Numbered from the stretch's first letter, positions 1-5,544 are shown. The stretch: 9,129 nt of DNA from an uncultured Candidatus Saccharibacteria bacterium (GCA_946886635.1 CAMPIW010000009.1:1-9129), one strand, 5' to 3'. Numbers and translations are program-made. The notes: generated from the sequence alone by a model not told the origin.

Positions 1-242
1 ATATTAGAAAAAATCGCCTCGAGGAACCTGGCTTCTCACACCCCGATTTAAAAGATATTGAATATCAAGTTGATCGTAAGTCACTTGAAGAAGACATACA
101 ATTTCTCGAACTCGTGCAGGGGTATTCACAGGATAGTGAATTAAATGAACATACACGGCGTGAACGTATTCAGGCGATTATGTCTATATTGGCGTTTACT
201 ACTTTGAATGGAAGCGCTGACGAAGTTCGTAAATATATTTAG
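1..242 (+). CDS. C-terminal fragment of an unrecognised protein
   Basis: An open frame enters from the left edge (first full codon at 3) and ends at TAG 240-242, giving about 79 C-terminal residues. The translation is charged and looks mostly helical, with Glu/Asp/Arg/Lys-rich stretches such as KSLEEDIQFLELVQGY and NEHTRRERIQ, ending DEVRKYI. I see no transmembrane segment, cysteine motif or catalytic signature, and I do not recognise the family. Codon use resembles the genes downstream, so it is probably a genuine gene end and not chance reading. Only 35 nt separate its stop from the helicase start, and that gap holds a promoter-like -10 box, so the two genes need not share a transcript. Confidence 0.6.
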   Translation, partial: IRKNRLEEPGFSHPDLKDIEYQVDRKSLEEDIQFLELVQGYSQDSELNEHTRRERIQAIMSILAFTTLNGSADEVRKYI

Positions 243-263
243 TAAGAATTCACATTACTCGAC

Positions 264-269
264 TATAAT
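264..269 (+). promoter_or_regulatory. -10 box for a predicted leaderless helicase mRNA
   Basis: A perfect TATAAT ends 8 nt before the ATG at 278. With usual sigma-70 geometry, transcription would start near 276, leaving at most about 2 nt of leader. I see no convincing -35 at 16-18 bp spacing. The same arrangement recurs before yvcK and rsmH, which strengthens the call. Confidence 0.55.
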
Positions 270-277
270 AGATAGTA

Positions 278-1798
278 ATGAACCAAACATTGGCGTTAGA
301 AATAATGCTCTCGGGGGAGAGTGTGCTACTTACCGGTCCTGCAGGGGCGGGTAAAACATTTGTATTGAACCAGTTTATTAAACTTGCCAAACATGAAGGT
401 AAACACGTGTCGGTGACGGCAACAACTGGCTTGGCGGCCACACACTTGGGCGGCACAACGATTCATAGCTGGGCCGGTATCGGTGTAGGCGATTTTTTGC
501 CGAGTGGGTTTGCCGAGCATATGGCGAAGGGTCGTCGCGAGATTATTGAAAAAACGAATGTTCTTGTGATTGATGAAATTAGTATGCTGCATGATTTTCG
601 GCTTGATATGGTCGATGAGGTGTGTCGTATTGTTCGTAAAGAGCCCGACCTGCCGTTTGGTGGCATCCAAATCATTATGTCAGGTGACTTTTTCCAGCTC
701 CCACCGATTAACAGGGGAGATTCACGCGCCGGTAGCTTTGTAGTGAACTCAGATGTCTGGCAAGAGCTCGACCCGGTTATTTGTTATCTTGAAGAGCAGC
801 ACCGTCAAGACGATGAAACGCTTATTGAGATTTTGAATGCAATTAGGGCAGGTGACGTGCGTCGTAACCATGCAGAAACACTGCTGGCACGTACCGAAGT
901 GTATCCCGAAGATTTCGAACTACTTACCGAACTACACACCGTAAATGTTGATGTCGATACAATGAATGCTGCTAAACTTGCCGAAATTGAAGGTGACGAA
1001 ATATCGTACGAGCAGTCGAGTACGGGTTCTGAAAATTATGTGGAAGGCTTGCAACGGTCGGTCCTTGCTCCGAAGGTGCTTAATTTGAAGTTAGGCGCAC
1101 TGGTGATGGCGGTTAAAAATAGCCCCGAGCGTAAGTATGTCAACGGAAGTATTGGAACGGTTATCGATTTTGAGCCGCATACCGATTATCCAATTGTGGC
1201 GTTTCAAAATGGCAAAGAGGTTGCTATGTCGCCGGATACTTGGGAGCTTCGCGATGGTGATAAAAAACGAGCAAGTATTACGCAAATTCCGCTTCGTTTG
1301 GCGTGGGCAATTACTGTTCACAAATCACAAGGCATGACGCTCGATGCGGCACGTATCGACCTTCGAAAAGCCTTCGTAGAGGGGATGGGGTACGTTGCCC
1401 TAAGCCGAGTAAAAAATGTGAACAACCTGTATTTAACAGGGATAAATCAGATGGCTTTACGAGTCAGCCCCGAAGCACAACACATTGATGTTCATCTGCG
1501 AGATAAAGCAGTGAGCGCGGCCAAACAATTTGCACATTTAGCGAAAAACGCTGAAAAAAGGGCAAAAGATCCGCCAAAGAAATCAAAAGCCGCAAGTGGG
1601 TGGGCAGAGAAGATCGAGAAAATGCGTGAAGTATATCCTAACGCATATCGCCCCTGGCTTGAATCTCAAGATGAAGAGTTAAAGCAATATTTTCAGCAAG
1701 GTGAATCAATTGAAAAATTAAGCACGCGGCTCGGTCGTCACCAGGGATCAATTAAAATGAGGCTCCAAAAACACTTCGGTGAAGATGTTGTTGCCTAG
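278..1798 (+). CDS. Pif1/RecD-like SF1B DNA helicase (AAA ATPase)
   Basis: 506 residues, probably a cytoplasmic 5'-3' DNA helicase of the Pif1-like SF1B group. Visible motifs in order: Walker A GPAGAGKT (residues 20-27), motif Ia region TATTGLAA (47-54) followed by GGTTIHSWAG, Walker B VLVIDEISML (95-104, D99/E100), motif III GDFFQLPP (136-143), motif IV-like EEQHRQ (172-177), ITVHKSQGMT (from 345) and YVALSR (372-377), the last two being the UvrD_C_2-type motifs V and VI. All ATPase motifs look intact. A Lys/Ala-rich linker (about 420-450) leads to a tail (about 456-502) with a helix-turn-helix-like pattern, IEKLSTRLGRHQGSIKMRL, seen in some bacterial Pif1-like proteins and possibly a DNA-binding add-on. 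ATG 278 is chosen because Walker A then sits at the usual distance and a -10 box lies just upstream. There is no Shine-Dalgarno site. The exact biological role is unknown; replication or repair is an inference. Confidence 0.9.
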   Translation: MNQTLALEIMLSGESVLLTGPAGAGKTFVLNQFIKLAKHEGKHVSVTATTGLAATHLGGTTIHSWAGIGVGDFLPSGFAEHMAKGRREIIEKTNVLVIDEISMLHDFRLDMVDEVCRIVRKEPDLPFGGIQIIMSGDFFQLPPINRGDSRAGSFVVNSDVWQELDPVICYLEEQHRQDDETLIEILNAIRAGDVRRNHAETLLARTEVYPEDFELLTELHTVNVDVDTMNAAKLAEIEGDEISYEQSSTGSENYVEGLQRSVLAPKVLNLKLGALVMAVKNSPERKYVNGSIGTVIDFEPHTDYPIVAFQNGKEVAMSPDTWELRDGDKKRASITQIPLRLAWAITVHKSQGMTLDAARIDLRKAFVEGMGYVALSRVKNVNNLYLTGINQMALRVSPEAQHIDVHLRDKAVSAAKQFAHLAKNAEKRAKDPPKKSKAASGWAEKIEKMREVYPNAYRPWLESQDEELKQYFQQGESIEKLSTRLGRHQGSIKMRLQKHFGEDVVA

Positions 1799-1826
1799 GG
1801 TTAGGCTAGTATACCCACCGAAGTGT
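1771..1826. repeat. 11-bp perfect inverted repeat at the yvcK promoter
   Basis: The arm ACACTTCGGTG (1771-1781, inside the helicase 3' end) is matched exactly by CACCGAAGTGT (1816-1826), separated by 34 nt. The right arm touches the first base of the yvcK -10 box. A smaller hairpin, GCCTA/TAGGC (1793-1797/1802-1806), sits in the spacer. No T-run follows, so this is not an ordinary terminator. It may be an operator or an mRNA 3' stem for the helicase transcript. Confidence 0.45.
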
Positions 1827-1831
1827 ATAAT
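1826..1831 (+). promoter_or_regulatory. -10 box for a predicted near-leaderless yvcK mRNA
   Basis: A perfect TATAAT ends 9 nt before ATG 1841, predicting a start near 1838 and a leader of about 3 nt. The -35 region is poor (TTAGGC at 1801-1806 has 19-bp spacing). The box overlaps the only in-frame upstream start, GTG 1823, which argues against that start. Confidence 0.5.
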
Positions 1832-1840
1832 AAGTTTTAT

Positions 1841-2860
1841 ATGAAAGATCCCTTTGCAAAGAATGAAGTGAAAATCGCCGTTATTGGTGGGGGAACAGGA
1901 AGTTTTACAATGCTTTCTTCCTTAAAAAAATATACAACGCAAATTGCAGCCATTGTAAGTATGGCCGATGACGGCGGAAGTACCGGTGTGTTACGAGATG
2001 AACACGGTACGCTGCCACCTGGTGATGTTCGCCAGTGTTTAGTAGCACTTAGTGATACGCCAAAGGTGCGCGAACTATATGAATACAGGTTTGATATCGG
2101 TACTTTTGGTGTCCACTCTTTTGGTAATATCCTTTTAACGTCTCTCGAAAAAATTAGCGGCGACTTCAGCCAGGCTGTTGAAACGGCATCAGAAATTCTC
2201 CGTATTCACGGGACAGTAATTCCAGCCACACTTGATAATGTTCGATTAAAAATGGAGTGGGAAGATAAAAGTTTAGTGCTCCATGGTGAACGTGTGATTG
2301 ACTCAGAGTATTTCAAGCACGACCCGCGCCGCGCAAAACTGTCACTTCTTCCGGCTGCAAAACCAAACCCGTTGGCAGTTGCGGCAATCGAGCAGGCTGA
2401 CATTGTTGTTATAGCACCTGGTGATTTGTACACGTCGCTCGGTCCACTGTTAGTTATTGACGGGATTGGCGAAGCGCTCGCAAATACAAATGCTAAAAAG
2501 TTCTACGTTGCGAACCTAGTGAGTAAGCGTGGCCAAACCGACGGATTTACTGTAAGCGACCACGTAGCAGAAATCGAACGCTTTGCGGGTAAAGGTATCC
2601 TTGATTACGTGCTGTACAACAAAGAAGCGCCGAGTGAAGATGTTGCACGACTCTATAAAGAAGAAGGTGGGTACGTAACCGTTGCCGATGTAGAGAAACT
2701 TACCTCTGAACCATACGAAGCGGTAGGAGGGGATTTCTTAGGAAAAATGGCGACCAAAAACGGCGCCGACTCACTTATTGGGAAACGCTCGTTGATCCGT
2801 CATGATGCTAAAGCCGTTGCTAAGTTAATTTTGGAGCTTTACCACCAAGATGAAAAATGA
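1841..2860 (+). CDS. yvcK: YvcK/CofD-like protein (gluconeogenesis factor family)
   Basis: 339 residues from ATG 1841. The N-terminus VKIAVIGGGTG (Gly-rich loop, residues 16-20) is the Rossmann-like start of the CofD/YvcK family. Further family landmarks are MADDGGSTGVLR, LPPGDVRQCLVAL, SFGNILLTSLEKISG, ATLDNVRL, IAPGDLYTSLGPLL and NLVSKRGQTDGF. This pattern fits YvcK, known in Bacillus to bind UDP-sugars, to be needed on gluconeogenic carbon sources and to affect PBP1 placement. It fits less well with true CofD of F420 synthesis, for which no partner gene is visible. A longer frame exists from GTG 1823, but that codon sits in the promoter and would put extra residues before the Gly loop. The HAD gene overlaps its last 11 nt, so the pair is probably co-transcribed. 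Location just upstream of the dcw cluster suits a role linking metabolism to wall synthesis. Confidence 0.88.
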   Translation: MKDPFAKNEVKIAVIGGGTGSFTMLSSLKKYTTQIAAIVSMADDGGSTGVLRDEHGTLPPGDVRQCLVALSDTPKVRELYEYRFDIGTFGVHSFGNILLTSLEKISGDFSQAVETASEILRIHGTVIPATLDNVRLKMEWEDKSLVLHGERVIDSEYFKHDPRRAKLSLLPAAKPNPLAVAAIEQADIVVIAPGDLYTSLGPLLVIDGIGEALANTNAKKFYVANLVSKRGQTDGFTVSDHVAEIERFAGKGILDYVLYNKEAPSEDVARLYKEEGGYVTVADVEKLTSEPYEAVGGDFLGKMATKNGADSLIGKRSLIRHDAKAVAKLILELYHQDEK

Positions 2861-3539
2861 GAATGAAGCATTTCAATTAATCGACCTCGACCGCACGCTT
2901 TTTAATACATCACATTTTGCAAAAGTTCTTACCGAAGAAATAAATAAAAGCTACCCAGGAGTCGGCAGTCGTCTTGATGAGATGTTTGAAACAGCCTACC
3001 AAAAAGGGGAGACATTCTTTTTATTACGCTATTTACGCGAATTCATGGGTGATGAAGCGTTTGAGAAGCTTGTGCAGCAGCTTGTTGCTCGTGAAGGCGA
3101 GGATGCATTTTGGCTGCCGGGCGCTAAAGAGCGACTCGTTCTGGCTGAAGAGATTTCTTCACTGGAATCGCCAGCATGGGGTATATTGACGTACGGTGAT
3201 GAGGTTGATCAGCAAATGAAACGTACCATCATTGGATTGCAAAATGCTCCTATGCTTTTAACCGATACACCGGATAAAGCAGAGGTTATTCGTGGGTGGA
3301 AGACTGATGACGGGCGCTTTACGCTGCCGCGTGAGCTTGGCGGCCTGGCTGTCGATGTTCTTACGCTCGAAGATGACAAACTACGAGCCTTTAAAGATCT
3401 TCCTGACGGTGTTCACGGGGTGTGGGTAGCGACAGGTCACGGTACAGACCAAGAAATACCCGACGAACTTGTAGGTAAGGTGACGGCTGTTCCAGACCTT
3501 TATGCCTCGATGGAGCATATTAAACGGATTCTTTCTTAA
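2850..3539 (+). CDS. HAD-superfamily hydrolase-like protein
   Basis: 229 residues. Motif I is IDLDRTLFNT with nucleophile D12 and acid/base D14. Motif II is the Thr in GILTYGD (T114), followed by K124 at the expected motif III spacing. Motif IV is LEDDK (D175/D176). The stretch between motifs I and II (about 20-105) is helical and long enough for a C1-type cap. The catalytic set is complete, so phosphatase or phosphohydrolase activity is likely; the substrate cannot be read from sequence. The ATG lies inside the end of yvcK (11-nt overlap), implying translational coupling; a weak GGAG at 2833-2836 is 13 nt upstream. The gene is followed by an intrinsic terminator, so it closes the yvcK operon. 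Relatives next to yvcK in other CPR genomes would show whether the pairing is functional. Confidence 0.75.
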   Translation: MKNENEAFQLIDLDRTLFNTSHFAKVLTEEINKSYPGVGSRLDEMFETAYQKGETFFLLRYLREFMGDEAFEKLVQQLVAREGEDAFWLPGAKERLVLAEEISSLESPAWGILTYGDEVDQQMKRTIIGLQNAPMLLTDTPDKAEVIRGWKTDDGRFTLPRELGGLAVDVLTLEDDKLRAFKDLPDGVHGVWVATGHGTDQEIPDELVGKVTAVPDLYASMEHIKRILS

Positions 3540-3569
3540 TAAAGAGGCCCTTCCGGCCGCACTGTGACC

Positions 3570-3603
3570 AAAAATACCACGTTTTCCACCGGGGTATTTT
3601 TTT
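3570..3603 (+). terminator. Rho-independent terminator of the yvcK-HAD unit
   Basis: AAAAATACC (3570-3578) pairs with GGTATTTTT (3593-3601), with two more pairs possible inside (C3580-G3591, G3581-C3590), and the descending strand runs into seven T (3597-3603). A separate GGCC/GGCC mini-hairpin (3546-3549/3555-3558) lies just upstream. It separates the yvcK operon from the dcw cluster. Confidence 0.75.
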
Positions 3604-3630
3604 ATGTTCACCTCTGGGGTAGAGAGATAC

Positions 3631-3652
3631 TTATCCCCAGTTGTGTGGATAA
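3631..3652. promoter_or_regulatory. Pair of opposed DnaA-box-like sites upstream of mraZ
   Basis: TGTGGATAA at 3644-3652 is the exact reverse complement of the DnaA consensus TTATCCACA. TTATCCCCA at 3631-3639 is one base away from the same consensus on the other strand. They face each other with 4 bp between, about 35 bp upstream of the mraZ -35. This is either DnaA control of the division cluster or a DnaA titration site. It is not obviously an origin: no box cluster or neighbouring dnaA/dnaN is seen. Confidence 0.5.
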
Positions 3653-3683
3653 ACTGACACGTTATTCAAAAATGTCAAAATTG

Positions 3684-3707
3684 GGGGTTGCCGTGGGTAA
3701 TAGTGGG
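3684..3707 (+). promoter_or_regulatory. MraZ operator: G-rich repeats on a 10-bp period
   Basis: TGGG occurs at 3694-3697 and 3704-3707, exactly 10 bp apart, and a degenerate first unit GGGG sits at 3684-3687 in the same register. Known MraZ operators in E. coli are TGGGN repeats with 5-nt spacers on the same period, located at the mraZ promoter. Here the array overlaps the -35 element and the spacer of the promoter, a position suited to autorepression. Confidence 0.72.
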
Positions 3708-3716
3708 TAGTATGAT
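3688..3716 (+). promoter_or_regulatory. Promoter of mraZ and the dcw cluster
   Basis: TTGCCG (3688-3693) and TATGAT (3711-3716) are separated by exactly 17 bp, matching sigma-70 consensus at 4/6 and 5/6. The predicted start is near 3723, giving a leader of about 87 nt before mraZ. The leader is strikingly A/C-rich and poor in G and T, so probably unstructured. Confidence 0.65.
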
Positions 3717-3809
3717 TAGTCCAAGTGGAAAAGAAGACCACAAGACAAACACTACACATTAAAAAAATAACTCTAGCACCCTTAGAACAAAACAACCGGA
3801 AAGGTTAGC

Positions 3810-4184
3810 GTGGCCCAAGTAGATTATTTTGAACGAAGACTAGACGATAAACGTCGTTTGACGATACCGTCAGAGCTTCGCGAAGAATTTCTCTCAGGCG
3901 TCGTTCTTACTAGGGGATTTGGCACTTACTTGCACCTATATCCAAAATCGGTATGGGAACAAGAAGTTGAACCGGCATTACACGCAAGCGGGAGCATTCT
4001 TGATGAAAAGATTGCAGATGTGAACGTACAATTTCGCCGGGGTAAAACTGAAGCTGAGCTCGACCAAAAACAAGGTCGTGTCACAATTGAGCAACACTTG
4101 CTCGACTACGGACACATTACTCGCGATATTATCGCAGTAAGAGCAGGGCAATATTGGCGCCTCATGGCTGGAGATTCCGAATAA
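3810..4184 (+). CDS. mraZ: MraZ, transcriptional regulator of the dcw cluster
   Basis: 124 residues with two SpoVT/AbrB-type repeats. The first repeat opens with FERRLDDKRRLTIPSELREEF (a variant of the lD.KGRl.iP signature), then VVLTRGFGTYLHLYPKSVWE. The second has DQKQGRVTIEQHLLDYG. MraZ forms ring-shaped oligomers and binds TGGG-type repeats in front of its own gene, and such repeats lie upstream here. The protein is about 20 residues shorter than typical MraZ and ends soon after the second repeat, lacking the usual C-terminal tail. The start is GTG 3810, supported by GGAAAGG (3798-3804) at 5-nt spacing and by the motif beginning close to the N-terminus. It is the first gene of the cluster, but 449 bp separate it from rsmH, unlike most genomes where the two nearly touch. 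Confidence 0.92.
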   Translation: MAQVDYFERRLDDKRRLTIPSELREEFLSGVVLTRGFGTYLHLYPKSVWEQEVEPALHASGSILDEKIADVNVQFRRGKTEAELDQKQGRVTIEQHLLDYGHITRDIIAVRAGQYWRLMAGDSE

Positions 4185-4202
4185 TCTGATTCAACTTACC
4201 CG

Positions 4203-4231
4203 TTGATAATGTAGTAGGTCGGCTCTTTAAA
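4203..4231 (+). promoter_or_regulatory. Possible promoter for the structured intergenic RNA
   Basis: TTGATA (4203-4208, 5/6 match) and TTTAAA (4226-4231, 4/6 match) are spaced 17 bp apart. The predicted start is near 4238, some 16 nt before the 28-bp helix begins. No terminator separates mraZ from this point, so read-through from the mraZ promoter is equally possible. Confidence 0.35.
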
Positions 4232-4253
4232 AATCAAACAGCAAAAAGAAACT

Positions 4254-4510
4254 CTCGAGATCAACTATCTGGTAGTGAGGCGTGGTATGCGGAAACACAT
4301 AAAACAATCCGTTGCACCTTCTCTAAAAAACACACCTCCCAAAACTCCACCTCACATAAGTCTCTCAACTCGTCGAGCTACACATATTAGTGTCTTTCTA
4401 GATACTCCTACCGTAGCCGACACGACTTCTAAAAAGTATGTTTACATACTTTTACAAAAACAAACACATGCGAAAACAAACAGCTTCACTATCAGTTAGG
4501 TGATCTCGAG
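4254..4510 (+). ncRNA. Candidate structured RNA closed by a 28-bp helix
   Basis: This is the core of the 449-bp gene-free gap between mraZ and rsmH. Positions 4254-4281 pair with 4483-4510: 24 Watson-Crick pairs including an unbroken run of ten (CTCGAGATCA with TGATCTCGAG), two G-U pairs and two mismatches. The enclosed 200 nt are A/C-rich and G-poor on the + strand, with a 9-bp hairpin at 4432-4453 and other short possible helices (GCTAC 4377-4381 with GTAGC 4413-4417). Three CACCT-containing stretches (4315, 4333, 4348) resemble the anti-Shine-Dalgarno end of 16S rRNA. I do not see hallmarks of RNase P RNA, tmRNA, SRP RNA or 6S RNA. Alternatives are a long leader switch for rsmH, or a small non-autonomous mobile element with imperfect terminal inverted repeats; no target-site duplication is visible. 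The direction is inferred from neighbours and base composition. Confidence 0.5.
4432..4453 (+). repeat. 9-bp perfect hairpin with tetraloop
   Basis: AAAAGTATG (4432-4440) and CATACTTTT (4445-4453) form a perfect stem around the loop TTTA, inside the candidate RNA. On the + strand only four T close the stem, and on the - strand a five-T run follows, so it could act as a weak terminator in either direction, or simply be an internal RNA stem. Confidence 0.45.
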
Positions 4511-4580
4511 AAATTTCGAAAGAATAGAGAAAAAATGAAGTTCTTCATTTTTTGAATATTCTGAGAAATTTCCTCGAGAT
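4503..4580 (+). repeat. 78-nt long hairpin (37-nt imperfect arms)
   Basis: Two 37-nt arms (4503-4539, 4544-4580) flank the loop GTTC. Paired blocks from the tip outward: AAAAAATGAA with TTCATTTTTT (10 bp), AGAATA with TATTCT (6), AAATTTC with GAAATTT (7), ATCTCGAG with CTCGAGAT (8). They are broken only by a 3x3 loop, a 3x2 loop and a one-base bulge at C4572. The outer 8 bp compete with the 28-bp helix on the left and with the hairpin on the right. The tip could serve as an A/T-rich terminator. Confidence 0.6.
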
Positions 4581-4598
4581 ATGTAATCATATCTCGAG
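4573..4598 (+). repeat. 11-bp perfect hairpin just before the rsmH promoter
   Basis: CTCGAGATATG (4573-4583) and CATATCTCGAG (4588-4598) pair perfectly around the loop TAAT. Its left strand is the same segment used by the outer part of the 78-nt hairpin, so the full versions exclude each other. No T-run follows. It ends 22 nt before the rsmH -10 box, a place where a DNA-binding protein or a cruciform could also act. Confidence 0.6.
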
Positions 4599-4617
4599 CT
4601 CCTCTATTGCAGCACTT

Positions 4618-4626
4618 TGCTATAAT
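4618..4626 (+). promoter_or_regulatory. Extended -10 promoter for a predicted leaderless rsmH mRNA
   Basis: TGCTATAAT matches the extended -10 consensus TGnTATAAT perfectly. It ends 8 nt before ATG 4634, so transcription would start at about 4633 and leave essentially no leader. An extended -10 can work without a good -35, and none is seen at 17 bp. Confidence 0.6.
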
Positions 4627-4633
4627 AGGGAAG

Positions 4634-5518
4634 ATGAGTAAAGAACATCCACCACATCATGTTCCGGTTCTATTTGACGCGGTTCTTCGTGAACTAGCAC
4701 CAAAAGTAGGCGAATCATACCTTGATTTGACTGCTGGGTACGCTGGCCACGCGAAAGCCGTGCTTGATATAACCAAAAACGATAAGGAGAGTGTTCTGGT
4801 TGACCGTGATGAATATGCGATTGCGCATTTAGAATCACTAAACCGGGGCGTTCGGCTTATGCACACCGATTTTGTATCTGCGGCAACGCAGCTCTATGAA
4901 GAGGGTAGTACATTTGATCTTATCCTGATTGATTTGGGGGTGTCGTCACCACAGCTCGATCAGGGCGAACGAGGGTTTTCATTTAAGCGAAATGGTCCAC
5001 TGGATATGCGGATGGACCGAACCCAAAGCTTCACAGCGGCGGATTTGGTAAATACTGCATCTATTCAAGAGCTCACGACTATCATTCATGAATACGGGGA
5101 AGAACCGTATATGCAGGCAAAAAATATTGCCGAACAGATAGTTGGAGGAAGGCCATTTAACGACACAGAAACACTCGCGAACCTCATTAAGCAAACTTAT
5201 CGTGGCCGACAAGGTAAAATCCACCCAGCCACGCGTACTTTTCAAGCGCTCCGCATTGCCGTAAACGACGAACTCGGGCAAGTGAAAGCACTATTACCAC
5301 TCCTTCCAAAACTTTTAAAAAAGGGGGGAAGAGTAGGGGTGATAAGCTTCCATAGTCTTGAGGATCGCCTCGTGAAACGCTCATTCAAGGATCAAACCGA
5401 TTCTGGATTAGAAGCTGAACTCGAGGTGCTGACCAAAAAACCGATTTCAGGAGCCACCGACGACGTTCACAATCCGCGATCACGTAGCGCAAAGTTACGA
5501 ATCGCTGTGAAAAAATAA
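4634..5518 (+). CDS. rsmH: 16S rRNA m4C1402 N4-methyltransferase RsmH (MraW)
   Basis: 294 residues from ATG 4634. It methylates N4 of C1402 in the decoding centre of 16S rRNA using S-adenosylmethionine. Landmarks: HHVPVLFDAVL at the N-terminus, SAM-loop YLDLTAGYAGHA, LILIDLGVSSPQLD with D100 at the start of DLGVSS, RGFSF, GPLDMRMD, EYGEEPYMQA, HPATRTFQALRIAVNDEL, VISFHSLEDRLVKRSF (FHSLEDR 239-245) and NPRSRSAKLRIA at the C-terminus. The SAM loop reads GYAGH where most relatives have a G-x-G-G-H form, a mild variant. The reading frame is open back to TTG 4607, but that start falls in front of and across the promoter, and family members begin about where ATG 4634 puts them. There is no Shine-Dalgarno site, consistent with leaderless initiation. 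It is followed by a 207-nt gap before ftsL. Confidence 0.95.
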   Translation: MSKEHPPHHVPVLFDAVLRELAPKVGESYLDLTAGYAGHAKAVLDITKNDKESVLVDRDEYAIAHLESLNRGVRLMHTDFVSAATQLYEEGSTFDLILIDLGVSSPQLDQGERGFSFKRNGPLDMRMDRTQSFTAADLVNTASIQELTTIIHEYGEEPYMQAKNIAEQIVGGRPFNDTETLANLIKQTYRGRQGKIHPATRTFQALRIAVNDELGQVKALLPLLPKLLKKGGRVGVISFHSLEDRLVKRSFKDQTDSGLEAELEVLTKKPISGATDDVHNPRSRSAKLRIAVKK

Positions 5519-5544
5519 AACAAAAAGGGAAAGGGCACAAAAAC

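Noticed and set aside
1823..1840. Upstream GTG start for yvcK (6 extra residues)
   Set aside because: It overlaps the TATAAT -10 box and an inverted-repeat arm; ATG 1841 already gives a slightly long N-terminus before the Gly loop.
3631..3652. Replication origin at the DnaA boxes
   Set aside because: Only two boxes, no DnaA-box cluster or clear A/T unwinding block, and no dnaA, dnaN or rpmH nearby.
4275..4499. 74-codon open frame (GTG start) in the mraZ-rsmH gap
   Set aside because: No ribosome binding site, a low-complexity Thr/Ser/Lys-rich translation with no recognisable pattern, and both ends lie inside the arms of the 28-bp helix. A/C-rich composition explains the lack of stops.
4254..4510. 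MITE with 28-bp terminal inverted repeats
   Set aside because: Not excluded, but the flanks (GAAACT on the left, AAATTT on the right) show no clean target-site duplication, and the outer repeat sequence is reused in two more local stems, which fits an RNA or regulatory design better. A genome copy-number search would settle it.
4607..4633. Upstream TTG start for rsmH (9 extra residues)
   Set aside because: The extension runs through the TGCTATAAT promoter, and RsmH proteins normally begin just before the H(I/V)PVL motif, as with ATG 4634.
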